A stretch of 48,637 bases of DNA from Dehalococcoidia bacterium. Its GTDB lineage: Bacteria > Chloroflexota > Dehalococcoidia > Bin125. Both the position numbers and the translations under genes were made by a program. Of this stretch, positions 32,703 through 40,798 are shown piece after piece. The stretch is taken from contig JAJDWB010000005.1 in assembly GCA_022825855.1 (NCBI GenBank), positions 1 through 48,637 of the forward strand, given 5' to 3'. Each line of letters begins with the position of its first letter. Positions within the stretch are counted from its first letter, which is position 1. Under the pieces are notes generated by a model. The model searched no databases and was not told the DNA's origin. It saw only the letters and a program-made list of their open reading frames with translations.

Positions 32703-34436
32703 TCAGTCGCCCAGGACGTACATGCGCAGCGCCGAGGGATGTTCGCCGCCGCGACGAATCCGGTTGATTGCGGTCTGCATCTCGGTTGCCGAGTTGACCG
32801 AACCGCCGTCGTTCGAGTTCGCCATGAACCGAGGGTAGTTGCTGCTCGACACCTCCAGCCGGATCCGGTGTCCGGCATCGAAGCGGTGACCCAGCGAGGC
32901 CAGGTCCACGGTCAGCTTGACGACCTCGCCCGGCCTGAGCAGCACCTCGCGATCGAATCCCTCGCGGAAGCGGGCCCGCATAATCCCGTCCACCAGTGAG
33001 ACCGGCTTCCCGTCCGGCTGCACGTCGACCAGCTTGGCCGTGATGTCGGTGTCGGGACGGTCGCTGGAAAGCCAGATGTCAACCTCGACCGGTCCGGCCA
33101 CGTCGACCGCTTCGGTCAGCGGCTCGGTCGTGTAGCAGAGCACGTCGTCGCGGCTCTCGGTGCGGCTCTGATCGCGCGGACCGGGCAGCCCGATCGCCTG
33201 CTGGAGGGTCGATCCGCCCTCGGTGATCACCGGCTTGTAACCCCCGTACGCGTACTCGTCCCAACGCATGTCCTCGTCCGGGCACTTCTCCGTCAGGCGG
33301 CCGTCGCCGTAGTGCAGGTTGCCGCCGCCGTCCGATCCCAGGTACCAGCTTCGCTCCACCGCGTCGGGCGGCGGCCAGGACTCGGCCGTTCGCCACTCGT
33401 TCGCGCCCATCAGGAACCAGCGCACTGCGGCGACCTCGCGATCGCGGCCCTTCAGGTGCGTGTCGAGGAATTTGTTGATGTCGGCGATCACGTTGGCCGC
33501 TGCCGCGGCGCCGGTCGGACCGAACTCCATCTCGCCCAACCAGCGGTCGTAGTTGGTGTGCGCCCAGGGACCCATGATCAGATGCTGGTCTGGATTGCCT
33601 TCGGCCGCAATCCCCCGGAAGTTCCGCACCGTGCCGATTCCGAAGATGTCGAACCAGCCGCCAATGTGCAGCATCGGTACCTGGAAGCGCGAGTAGTCGG
33701 CCGAATGCCGCACCGACTCCCAGTAATCGTCACGCGTCTCGTGTTCCAGCCACTCGTGCCAGTAGGGCGCGACCCCAGCCTGCGAGATGCCGGGCATCGC
33801 GTTCAACGGCCGGCTGCCCAGCAAGCGGAAGGCGTTGCCCATGATCGCCTCGGTCATCTCCGGCTGCGCCTCGGCCGGCCGCGCGTGATCCTGCTGCAAG
33901 AATCCCGTCGCCGCCAGTCCGCTGCCCCAGAGACCCACGAAGCCGAGCTGGAACGCGCCGCCCTGGTAGGTCCAGCCGTCGTAGTAGTCGTCGGCCGTGA
34001 TGATCGGAATCGCGCAACGCAGCGACGGCGGCCGCTCGCGCGCGGCCAGCATCGTCGTCGCGCCGACGTAGGAGGGCCCGTAGATTGCCGTGTTGCCGTC
34101 GCACCAGGGTTGCGCCGCGACCCACTCCAGCGTGTCGTAGCCGTCGGGACCCTCCTGGTGGAACGGTTTGAAGTCGCCCTCCGAGGCATAGCGTCCGCGG
34201 CAATCGCAGACCACGACCGCGTAGCCGCGTTCGGCCAGCTTGAGCGCGCTGGGCATCACCGCGACCAGGCCCGCGCCCGACATCTCCTTGTCGTACGGCG
34301 TTCGGGTCACGACGCCCGGCACCGCCCGGCCGGTCTGGTCGGCATCCTCCGGTCGGTACAGATCGGCCCGCAGGATGATCCCGTCCCGCATCGGAATCTC
34401 GATGTGCTTCTCGACAATGACCCGATCGACCGCCAT
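32703..34436 (-). CDS. CocE/NonD-family (X-Pro dipeptidyl-peptidase S15-like) hydrolase
   Basis: A 577-residue serine hydrolase. The catalytic Ser122 lies in IYGPSYVGATTM, the S15 elbow; DCRGRYASEGDF precedes it. MGPWAHTNYDRWLGEM carries the likely catalytic histidine. After residue 330 a jelly-roll C-terminal domain follows (EVDIWLSSDRPDTDITAKLVDVQPDG). No signal peptide is seen, so it acts in the cytoplasm, on esters, amides or beta-lactam-like substrates. GGGAG lies before ATG 34436. Confidence 0.9.
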   Translation of the reverse strand: MAVDRVIVEKHIEIPMRDGIILRADLYRPEDADQTGRAVPGVVTRTPYDKEMSGAGLVAVMPSALKLAERGYAVVVCDCRGRYASEGDFKPFHQEGPDGYDTLEWVAAQPWCDGNTAIYGPSYVGATTMLAARERPPSLRCAIPIITADDYYDGWTYQGGAFQLGFVGLWGSGLAATGFLQQDHARPAEAQPEMTEAIMGNAFRLLGSRPLNAMPGISQAGVAPYWHEWLEHETRDDYWESVRHSADYSRFQVPMLHIGGWFDIFGIGTVRNFRGIAAEGNPDQHLIMGPWAHTNYDRWLGEMEFGPTGAAAAANVIADINKFLDTHLKGRDREVAAVRWFLMGANEWRTAESWPPPDAVERSWYLGSDGGGNLHYGDGRLTEKCPDEDMRWDEYAYGGYKPVITEGGSTLQQAIGLPGPRDQSRTESRDDVLCYTTEPLTEAVDVAGPVEVDIWLSSDRPDTDITAKLVDVQPDGKPVSLVDGIMRARFREGFDREVLLRPGEVVKLTVDLASLGHRFDAGHRIRLEVSSSNYPRFMANSNDGGSVNSATEMQTAINRIRRGGEHPSALRMYVLGD

Positions 34437-34473
34437 GTCGCGCTCCCGTCACATGTTCCACCTGACCGAACGC

Positions 34474-34480
34474 TATGCTA
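34474..34480. promoter_or_regulatory. symmetric -10 element TATGCTA between CocE and nfuA genes
   Basis: Read rightward it is TATGCT(A), read leftward TAGCAT(A). Rightward it is 5 nt from an ATG at 34485, in frame with nfuA, and 29 nt from the better ATG 34509. Leftward it would serve the CocE gene with a leader of about 35 nt. The two promoters share the same bases. Confidence 0.45.
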
Positions 34481-34508
34481 GGAAATGAGATTGAGACGGG
34501 AGCAGGCC

Positions 34509-35117
34509 ATGACGACCGAGGCGCTGACAGGCGATCTGGGCATCACCTTTTCCGAGGTGGCGCGCTCGAAGCTGTTCGAGGTCTTGACCGGTTATCCGGA
34601 AGAGGTTGCCGGTCTGCGGCTCAAGATCACCGGCCGCACGTCCGACGGATTCGAACACGTCCTGACCATCGTCGAGAAGGGTTACGAGCCTTCCGGCGAC
34701 GCCATCGTCCAGTACCCCGATTTCCTGCTCTACGTCGATGGTGAGCGGATCGACGACCTGCGCGGCACCGCCGTGCACTACGAGTTCAAGGGTCCGAACG
34801 TCTCCGGTCTTGAGTTCGCGAATCCCAATCCCGTCTGGCGCGACCCGCTCGCCCAGGAGATTCAGCGCATCTTCGACGAACAGGTCAACCCGCAGATCGC
34901 CGCCCACGGCGGTTTCGTGCAGTTGCTCGATGTCCAGGGATCGAAGGCCTATATCGAGATGGGCGGCGGCTGCCAGGGCTGCGGCATGGCCAATGTCACT
35001 CTCAAGCAGGGCATCGAAGTCGCGGTCAAAGAGCAACTCCCCGAGATCGAGGAACTGGTCGACGTCACCGACCACCAGTCGGGCGAGAACCCCTACTACA
35101 AGCCGTCCAAGAAGTGA
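34509..35117 (+). CDS. nfuA: NfuA-type Fe-S cluster carrier
   Basis: A 202-residue protein joining an A-type-like N-terminal domain (ITFSEVARSKLFEVLTG) to a C-terminal NifU domain with Cys155 and Cys158 in GGGCQGCGMANVTLKQGIE. It hands 4Fe-4S clusters to targets. The A-type domain lacks its usual cysteines, as in E. coli NfuA. ATG 34509 has GGGAG 6 nt upstream; an alternative leaderless ATG is at 34485. A carrier of this kind would suit the radical SAM gene that follows. Confidence 0.9.
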   Translation: MTTEALTGDLGITFSEVARSKLFEVLTGYPEEVAGLRLKITGRTSDGFEHVLTIVEKGYEPSGDAIVQYPDFLLYVDGERIDDLRGTAVHYEFKGPNVSGLEFANPNPVWRDPLAQEIQRIFDEQVNPQIAAHGGFVQLLDVQGSKAYIEMGGGCQGCGMANVTLKQGIEVAVKEQLPEIEELVDVTDHQSGENPYYKPSKK

Positions 35118-35160
35118 GTTTCGCCGCACGTATCCGTTCACACGCAGACAACATCCGCTC

Positions 35161-35200
35161 AGAACCGATCAAATCCGATCAAAACCGATCAAGATACGAC
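35161..35200. repeat. three to four tandem copies of a 10-bp unit
   Basis: AGAACCGATC, AAATCCGATC, AAAACCGATC and a degraded AAGATACGAC. The spacing of 10 bp is about one helical turn. The same AT-rich type is at 16811-16840. Downstream, to 35360, the intergenic region has AGATC (35288) and GATCT (35311) followed by TTTTT, a weak terminator-like hairpin for nfuA, and no further gene. Confidence 0.75.
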
Positions 35201-35360
35201 GGACCAACCTGTCAACACCTGACCCTGGCTGGCACAGATTGATCCTTTTTGATCCCCCAGAATGCGCGAAACCCAGCAAAACACTGAAGATCGCGCGTCT
35301 CCGGCCCACGGATCTTTTTCTGGCTGCACTGCTCGACCCCCGCAGCAATTCACCGCTGTC

Positions 35361-35366
35361 TAGGAT
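35361..35366 (+). promoter_or_regulatory. -10 box of a leaderless selenoprotein promoter
   Basis: TAGGAT, 6 nt, then ATG 35373, with CAGGCC between. No leader or strong Shine-Dalgarno is present. Confidence 0.55.
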
Positions 35367-35372
35367 CAGGCC

Positions 35373-36734
35373 ATGGCCTCCGTCCTCCTGATCTCCACCT
35401 ACGAGCAGGGACACCAACCGCTCGGCGTCGCCGCGCCCGCGGCCGCCCTCCGAGCCGCCGGACACACCGTCGAAGCGTTCGATCTCGATGTCCAGTCGAT
35501 CAGCCCGGAGCAGCTCGCGGCCAGCGCCGCGCAAGCCAACCTGATCGGCATCTCCACGCCAATGCACACGGCCGCCCGGCTCGGCATTCGCATCGCCCGG
35601 CAACTGCACGACCACGCCGAGCGGATCGTCTTCTACGGACTCGCCGCCAACTCCCTCCGCGACCTCGGACTGGGCCGCGCGATCAGCGGCGATACCGATC
35701 TGCAGCTCGTCGCGCTGGCCAATGGGGGCGAAGCGCCGACCGTTCCGGTCTTCGACCGCGAGCCGCGCCCGGTTCCCGACCGCAGCCTGCTGCCGCCGCT
35801 CGACGAGTACGCCCGCTACATGGACGCCGCTGGCGTCGCCCACCCCGCCGGCTACGTCGAGGCCACACGAGGTTGCGCCCACCACTGCACCCACTGTCCG
35901 CTGACGCCGATCTACGCCGGCCGCCTGCGCCTCAACGGCGCCGACACCGTCCTGGCCGACATCCACCAACAAGTCGCCGCCGGCGCCGAACACATGACCC
36001 TCGGCGATCCTGACTTCCTCAACGCTCCGCAGCTCGCCATGGACCTGCTCCAACAAGCCTCCAGCAGCCACCCTGGTCTGACGTTCGACGCGACCATCAA
36101 AGTCGAGCACCTGATCGAGCACGCCGACCTGCTACCGGTGATGGCCGGGCTCGGAGTGACCTTTGTGACTTCGGCGTTCGAGTCGGTCGACGACGCGCTG
36201 CTCCGCATCCTCGAGAAGGGCCATTCGGCATCGGACCTGGACGAGGTGCTGCGCAGCACGGCGGCCGCCGGTGTCGCCTTGCGCCCAACCTGGCTGCCCT
36301 TCACGCCCTGGACCTCCGCCGAGCACTACCTGGCCCTGCTCCGGTTCGTCGAGACCAGACAGCTCGTGGACCTCACGCCGCCCGTCCAGCTCGGCCTGCG
36401 ACTGCTCGTGCCCGCCGATTCGCCCCTGGTCGAGCCGATGCGCGAGATGGATGCGCTGATCGACTACGACGCCGACGGTCTGACCTGGAACTGGCGTCAC
36501 CCCGACGAGCGCATGGACGAGCTGCAATCACATGTCGCCGCGCTCGCCGAACGCGGCGCCACATTCGCCGAAATCAAGCGCGCCGCCTGTCAGGCGCTCG
36601 GCGCGGAGCCCTGGCCCGACATCCCCGCGCCGCACCTGCATCGGCCCGGCCTGACCGAAGACTGGTTCTGTTGAGCCGAACCCACCGGGGACCAGTTGGG
36701 TCCTCTCGACACGGTGAGCCTCATCGAACTGTGA
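35373..36734 (+). CDS. CUAEP-tail radical SAM selenoprotein (in-frame TGA read as selenocysteine)
   Basis: A radical SAM protein of 453 residues if TGA 36672-36674 is decoded as Sec434. The N-terminal 130 residues resemble a cobalamin-binding-type Rossmann domain. The cluster motif is C168-x3-C172-x2-C175 in TRGCAHHCTHCPL. The frame up to the TGA ends ...LTEDWFC; past it, the reading is Sec-Ala-Glu-Pro-Thr-Gly and 15 more codons to TGA 36732-36734. A Cys-Sec/Cys-Ala-Glu-Pro tail is, as I recall, the defining feature of the CUAEP/CCAEP-tail radical SAM family. A SECIS-like hairpin follows at 36687-36705. The substrate is unknown. A simple stop-tool annotation would truncate it at 36674. Confidence 0.85.
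36684..36715 (+). other. bacterial SECIS-like stem-loop
   Basis: Upper stem: 36687-36693 pairs with 36699-36705 (six Watson-Crick pairs and one G-U). The 5-nt loop is AGUUG at 36694-36698. A lower stem is possible between ACC 36684-36686 and GGT 36713-36715 across a bulge. From the TGA to the loop there are 19 nt, and a G is the second loop base. These fit the published bacterial SECIS rules as I know them: loop 16-37 nt after UGA, stem of 4-16 bp, and a G among the first two loop bases. Confidence 0.7.
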
Positions 36735-36778
36735 TTCGGCAATCTCGCCGTGCTGCTCGCAATAACCTAGAGAAGTCG

Positions 36779-36796
36779 CCCCCGCGAAGGCGGGGG
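36779..36796. terminator. GC hairpin between convergent genes (first)
   Basis: CCCCCGC 36779-36785 and GCGGGGG 36790-36796 around GAAG. It lies just past the selenoprotein stop. A stable seven-pair stem without a U-run; it may end transcription from both sides or be a REP-type element. Confidence 0.5.
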
Positions 36797-36821
36797 TGCC
36801 GCAGCGGGCCAGTTGCTGCAT

Positions 36822-36841
36822 GGCCCCGCCTGCGCGGGGCC
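36822..36841. terminator. GC hairpin between convergent genes (second)
   Basis: GGCCCCGC 36822-36829 and GCGGGGCC 36834-36841 around a 4-nt loop. It lies about 40 bp from the stop of the deacetylase-like gene and so serves it better than the first hairpin. Confidence 0.5.
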
Positions 36842-36883
36842 GACTCCTATTGGAGTACTCGCGCCGTCGGGTGGGTGAGGGGC

Positions 36884-38011
36884 CTACACACCCTCGAGCT
36901 GCCGCAGGCGGTCGACCAACAGCTTCGCGTCATCAATCACCGCCTGCTGATGCGGCTGTAAGTCCTGACCGCCCGCCGTGGCCGAGTTGTCCTCGAACGG
37001 GTCGCCGGCAATCGACTTCTTGCCGCTCAGCTCTTCAACCACGGCCAGGCCGCAGAAGGGCACATAGGTCGGGCTGTAGCCGCCCTCGTGACTGAGCACG
37101 AGGCGTCCGCCGCAGAGTTGATCGGCCGACGCCATCAGCAAGCGCGTCATCTCGCGGAAGGTCTCCGAGTAGGCCATCATCCGGCCCAGCGGGTCGTACA
37201 TGCTGCCGTCGAAGCCCGACGGCACCACGATCAGGTCCGGCCGGAAGGCCTCCAGCGCCGGCGCCACGACCTGGCGGATCGTCTCGACATACGCGCCGTG
37301 TCCCGAGCCCGGCGGCAGCGGCACGTTGATGTTGTAGCCCTCGCCCTCGCCTTCGCCCTGTTCCGTCAGTCGTCCGCTCTCGCGCGGATACCACTGGTCC
37401 TGGTGAATCGACATCGTCAGCACGTCGCGCCGCTCGTAGAACGCCTGCTGCGTGCCGTTGCCGTGGTGCACGTCCCAGTCGAGCGTGGCAATCTTCTCGA
37501 TCCCGCGCTCGGCCAGCGCGTGCATCGAGGCGATTGCGACATTGCCGAAGATGCAGAAGCCGCGTCCCCGGTCGCGCTCGGCGTGGTGACCCGGCGGGCG
37601 CGTCAGCGCGTAGGCGTTGTCGACCGTGCCGTCGAGCACCGCGTCGACCGCCGTGATCGCGCCGCCGGCCGACAGCAGGGCAATCTCGTAGCCGCCGTGC
37701 GAGAACGGCGCGCCCTCGCCGGCGTCGCCGCCGTCCTCGGCCGAGAGCGCACGCACGCGGTCCACGTACTCGGGCGTGTGAAAGCGCAGAACCTGCTCCT
37801 CGTTCGCCGGCCGCGGCTTGAGCTGGACCAGCTCCTCGGAGAACTCCGAAATCTCCAGCAAGTTGTTCAGCCGCCGCTTCGTGTCCGGGTTCTCCCAGTG
37901 CTCCCACGACTGCATCCATCGACGCAGTTCGGGATCGAACGCGCGCGTTCGGCCCGTGTCATGCCACATGTACGCCTCGTGATACACCCATCCCGTTCGA
38001 CGTTCGCTCAT
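36884..38011 (-). CDS. histone deacetylase-family amidohydrolase
   Basis: A 375-residue arginase/deacetylase-fold enzyme, closest in look to class II HDAC-like bacterial amidohydrolases. RPPGHHAE (His142, His143) and DWDVHHGNGTQQAFY (Asp178, Asp180, His182) carry the charge relay and zinc ligands; the third zinc aspartate is in PSGFDGSMYDPLGRM. Substrates in bacteria include acetylated polyamines. A short acidic GEGEGEGY loop is unusual. GGGAT lies before ATG 38011; an upstream ATG in frame is less likely. TAGACT near 38054 (minus strand) may be its -10 box. Confidence 0.9.
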   Translation of the reverse strand: MSERRTGWVYHEAYMWHDTGRTRAFDPELRRWMQSWEHWENPDTKRRLNNLLEISEFSEELVQLKPRPANEEQVLRFHTPEYVDRVRALSAEDGGDAGEGAPFSHGGYEIALLSAGGAITAVDAVLDGTVDNAYALTRPPGHHAERDRGRGFCIFGNVAIASMHALAERGIEKIATLDWDVHHGNGTQQAFYERRDVLTMSIHQDQWYPRESGRLTEQGEGEGEGYNINVPLPPGSGHGAYVETIRQVVAPALEAFRPDLIVVPSGFDGSMYDPLGRMMAYSETFREMTRLLMASADQLCGGRLVLSHEGGYSPTYVPFCGLAVVEELSGKKSIAGDPFEDNSATAGGQDLQPHQQAVIDDAKLLVDRLRQLEGV

Positions 38012-38121
38012 CGCGGATCCCTTCGCGCGTTGATGATGCAATCCGCTGGCAGTCTAGTCAGCCGGGTAACGCCGGTTGGCGCGACTCGGTCGTATGCTGA
38101 ATCGGCTTTATCCAGCCAACC

Positions 38122-39528
38122 ATGACCAGCCAACCATCGGTACGCAACGACCTCAGCCTGGAGCCGCAGCGTCCGCTGGCCGCCCGGCTCTTGCCGTCCG
38201 GCTTCTACTACGGCTGGGCGATCGTCTTCGCCTGCGGCGCGTTGATGTTCGTCTCCGTCGGTGTCGGCTACTACGGCCTCGCCGTCTACCTCGGTCCCTT
38301 GCAAGAGTTGCACGGCTGGAGCAACGGCCTCGTCTCGCTCGCCACAGGTATGTACTTCGTCTTCTCCGGCATCACCGCCGCTTGGGTCGGCCCAAGGATC
38401 GACCGCCAGGGCGCCAAGCGCTGGATGGCGCCGGGCCTGTTGCTGATCATCGTCGCCGCCTGCTCCGTCGGCCAGGTGCAGGAGCTCTGGCAACTCTTCG
38501 CCGCGTATGTCGTCCTGGCGGTGGGCTCCGGCATGAGCGCCGGCGTCGCGGTCAACGCGACGCTCACGCGCTGGTTCGTGCAGCGCCGAGCCTGGGCCAT
38601 GGCCATGGCCTCGACCGGCGTCTCGCTCGGAGGCGTCGTCCTCTCGCCGCTCAACGGCTTCCTGATCGAACAGTTCGGACTCAGCGTCGCCACGCCCGTG
38701 ATGGCCGGTCTGATCCTCGTCATCGGTCTGCCGATCGTCTTCTTCGTCCTGGTCTGGGACCCGCGCCAGATGAATCTCCCTCAGGACGGTCTGCGTCCGG
38801 CCGTCCGCGTCGCGACGAACGTGGCGCGCTCCGCCGCCAATCAGACGAGAACCTGGACGGTCGGTCAAGCTGCCCGCACCGTGCCCTTCTGGGCGATCAT
38901 GGCGAGCTTCCTGATCGTCCTGCTTGCCCAGACGGGATTCATCCTCCACCAAACGGCGCTGCTTGAGGAGCGCCTCGGATCGTTGACCGCCGCCACGACG
39001 ACCCTCTCGATCCTCGCCTTCGGCAGCATCGTCGCCCGGCTCGTGGTCGGACGCTTCTTCGCCGACCGGGTCGACCTGCGCATCCTGACCGTGATCATGT
39101 TCGTTGTCCAGGGCACCGCGGCGCTGGTCGTGATCCAGTTCGAGAGCGCCGCCATGACCTACGTCGCCGTTCTCACCTTCGGCTTCACGATCGGCAACGT
39201 CTACATGCTGATGTCTCTGCTCACCTCGGATGTGTTCGGCTACGTCAGCTTCGGCGCGGTCTACGGCATGATTGCCATGGCCACGCAGATGTCCAGCGGC
39301 ATCGGACCCTGGCTGATCGGCCTGCTGGACGACCTGACCGGCTCCTACGATGTCCCGCTCACCCTGGTCGCCATTCTGACCTACGCCGCCATCATCCCCA
39401 TCTACTTCGCCCGCCCGCCCAGGCTGAACTCGACCACGGCGATTAACCCGCTCCTCACTCGCCGCGCTCCACAGCGCGCCGTTGAACGTCCGAGCATCCT
39501 CGGTTCAGTGGCGAATGAGCGCGGTTAG
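38122..39528 (+). CDS. major facilitator superfamily transporter, second
   Basis: A 468-residue membrane protein with about 12 hydrophobic segments, of the monocarboxylate/oxalate-type MFS group by look (GFYYGWAIVFACGALMFVSVGVGYYGLAVYLGPLQ). GPRIDRQGAKRWMAPG is the loop 2-3 signature. A long cytoplasmic loop with no obvious function lies around residues 215-250. A TATGCT (38093-38098) may be its -10 box; the leader would be about 18 nt. It converges on the ATP-grasp gene with a gap of 3 bp. Confidence 0.85.
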   Translation: MTSQPSVRNDLSLEPQRPLAARLLPSGFYYGWAIVFACGALMFVSVGVGYYGLAVYLGPLQELHGWSNGLVSLATGMYFVFSGITAAWVGPRIDRQGAKRWMAPGLLLIIVAACSVGQVQELWQLFAAYVVLAVGSGMSAGVAVNATLTRWFVQRRAWAMAMASTGVSLGGVVLSPLNGFLIEQFGLSVATPVMAGLILVIGLPIVFFVLVWDPRQMNLPQDGLRPAVRVATNVARSAANQTRTWTVGQAARTVPFWAIMASFLIVLLAQTGFILHQTALLEERLGSLTAATTTLSILAFGSIVARLVVGRFFADRVDLRILTVIMFVVQGTAALVVIQFESAAMTYVAVLTFGFTIGNVYMLMSLLTSDVFGYVSFGAVYGMIAMATQMSSGIGPWLIGLLDDLTGSYDVPLTLVAILTYAAIIPIYFARPPRLNSTTAINPLLTRRAPQRAVERPSILGSVANERG

Positions 39529-39531
39529 CTG

Positions 39532-40755
39532 TTACAGGTCAAACTCGATCTTCGACCACGCCTCCCGCAGCGCCGCTTCCACCTCTGCCGGATCGTCGCC
39601 CCGGGCGAAGATGAAGCCGGGGTAGTCGGCGCCCTCCGGCAGCGGGACCAGCATGTCGCCGACCCGCGCCTCCATCTCGATCTCCTCGATCAGGGGAACC
39701 GAGGCGGCCTCGTCCAGTCCCCGGATCTCCCGTATCCGCCCGCGTCCGACGATCGGCATCATCATCACGCCCGCCGCCCTCGTTTCGCGATTCAACGAGT
39801 CCAGCGGTGCGCTGATCGCGTGCCTGAGCACGATCTCTTCCAGCGACATCCCCGCCCCAAAGCGCAGCGTCCGCGCGCACAGACCGCCGATCGTGCGCGC
39901 GGCCACGTCGACCGGCCAGGCGCCCTCGTCGTTGAGCCGCAGCTCCGCGTGCAGCGGACCGTCCTGCAGGCCCAGCGCCTCCGCCGAGTGCCGTGCCGTT
40001 GCCACGACTTCCGCGATCTGCGATTCAGGCAGCCGCGAGGGCGTGACGTAGATCGTCTCCTCGAAGAACGGGCCGTGTAGCGGGTCGGGCTTGTCGAACA
40101 CCGCCAGCGTGTGCAGCTCGCCGTCTCGCAACAATCCCTCGAGCGCCACTTCGACGCCCGGGATGTATCCCTCCACGAGGTAGCGGTCGGCCAGGTCGCC
40201 GCACTCCTCGGCCGCCGATTTCGTGCTCAACAGCCGACGCAGCCGCTCGACGGCCTGCTGCAAAGAGGCCTCGTCGTCCGCGCGGATCACACCGCGCGAG
40301 CCGTTCAGTCCCAACGGCTTGACCACGACCGGGAAGTCCAGCCCGTCGAGCGGCGGATCGTCCTCGAATCGGTTAACTTGCCAGCTCGGCGAACGCACAC
40401 CATGCGACTCCAGGGCTCGGCGCAACTCGGACTTGTCTCGCGTGCCGATCACCGACTCTGGCGAGTTCCCGTTGAGTTGCAAACCGGCGCTGGCATGGGC
40501 GGCCAGGATCGTGCCCGGATCATCGACGGCCACGACAGCATCGAGGGGAAACCTGTCGGCGTATCGGGCGACCGCCTGTGCGCCGCGTTCGATGTCGTGG
40601 TAGGGCAGCGTCAGCCAGCGGCCCGGATACATGTCGGCCAGCGGCTGGTCGATGTCGGAAGCGACGACGACGTCCAGGCCTAGCTTGTCCGCTGCCGACA
40701 TAAAGTCTGGCGCGCGGTAGGAGGCGGTCGGTATCAGGAGCATCACACGCGGCAT
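39532..40755 (-). CDS. ATP-grasp ligase, amino-acid ligase-like
   Basis: A 407-residue ATP-grasp enzyme. The N-domain starts MPRVMLLIPTASYRAPDFMSAADKLGLDVVVASD. DFPVVVKPLGLNGSRGVIRADD is the nucleotide loop, and LVEGYIPGVEVALEGLLRDGEL plus HAELRLNDEGAWPVDVAARTIGG carries the metal ligands. It resembles dipeptide/L-amino acid ligases and carnosine synthase-type proteins, joining a carboxylate to an amine. The substrate is unknown. ATG 40755 has TAGTCT exactly 6 nt upstream and no Shine-Dalgarno. Confidence 0.85.
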   Translation of the reverse strand: MPRVMLLIPTASYRAPDFMSAADKLGLDVVVASDIDQPLADMYPGRWLTLPYHDIERGAQAVARYADRFPLDAVVAVDDPGTILAAHASAGLQLNGNSPESVIGTRDKSELRRALESHGVRSPSWQVNRFEDDPPLDGLDFPVVVKPLGLNGSRGVIRADDEASLQQAVERLRRLLSTKSAAEECGDLADRYLVEGYIPGVEVALEGLLRDGELHTLAVFDKPDPLHGPFFEETIYVTPSRLPESQIAEVVATARHSAEALGLQDGPLHAELRLNDEGAWPVDVAARTIGGLCARTLRFGAGMSLEEIVLRHAISAPLDSLNRETRAAGVMMMPIVGRGRIREIRGLDEAASVPLIEEIEMEARVGDMLVPLPEGADYPGFIFARGDDPAEVEAALREAWSKIEFDL

Positions 40756-40761
40756 GGAGGC

Positions 40762-40767
40762 AGACTA
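40762..40767 (-). promoter_or_regulatory. -10 box of a leaderless ATP-grasp promoter
   Basis: TAGTCT on the minus strand, six bases before ATG 40755. It faces the copA promoter 18 bp away. Confidence 0.55.
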
Positions 40768-40785
40768 CTGCCAGTCGCAGCGACA

Positions 40786-40791
40786 TATGAT
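40786..40791 (+). promoter_or_regulatory. -10 box of a leaderless copA promoter
   Basis: TATGAT then 7 nt (TCAACCC) and ATG 40799. No copper-box type inverted repeat is evident in the 43-bp gap. Confidence 0.6.
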
Positions 40792-40798
40792 TCAACCC

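Noticed and set aside
36672..36674. TGA as an ordinary stop of the radical SAM gene
   Set aside because: The next codons give Ala-Glu-Pro in frame and a SECIS-like hairpin follows; chance agreement of both with a known tail family is unlikely.
36528..36821. A 97-codon minus-strand frame containing GTPAFAGAT
   Set aside because: This peptide is the well-known translation artefact of REP-like GC hairpins; the frame also overlaps the radical SAM gene.
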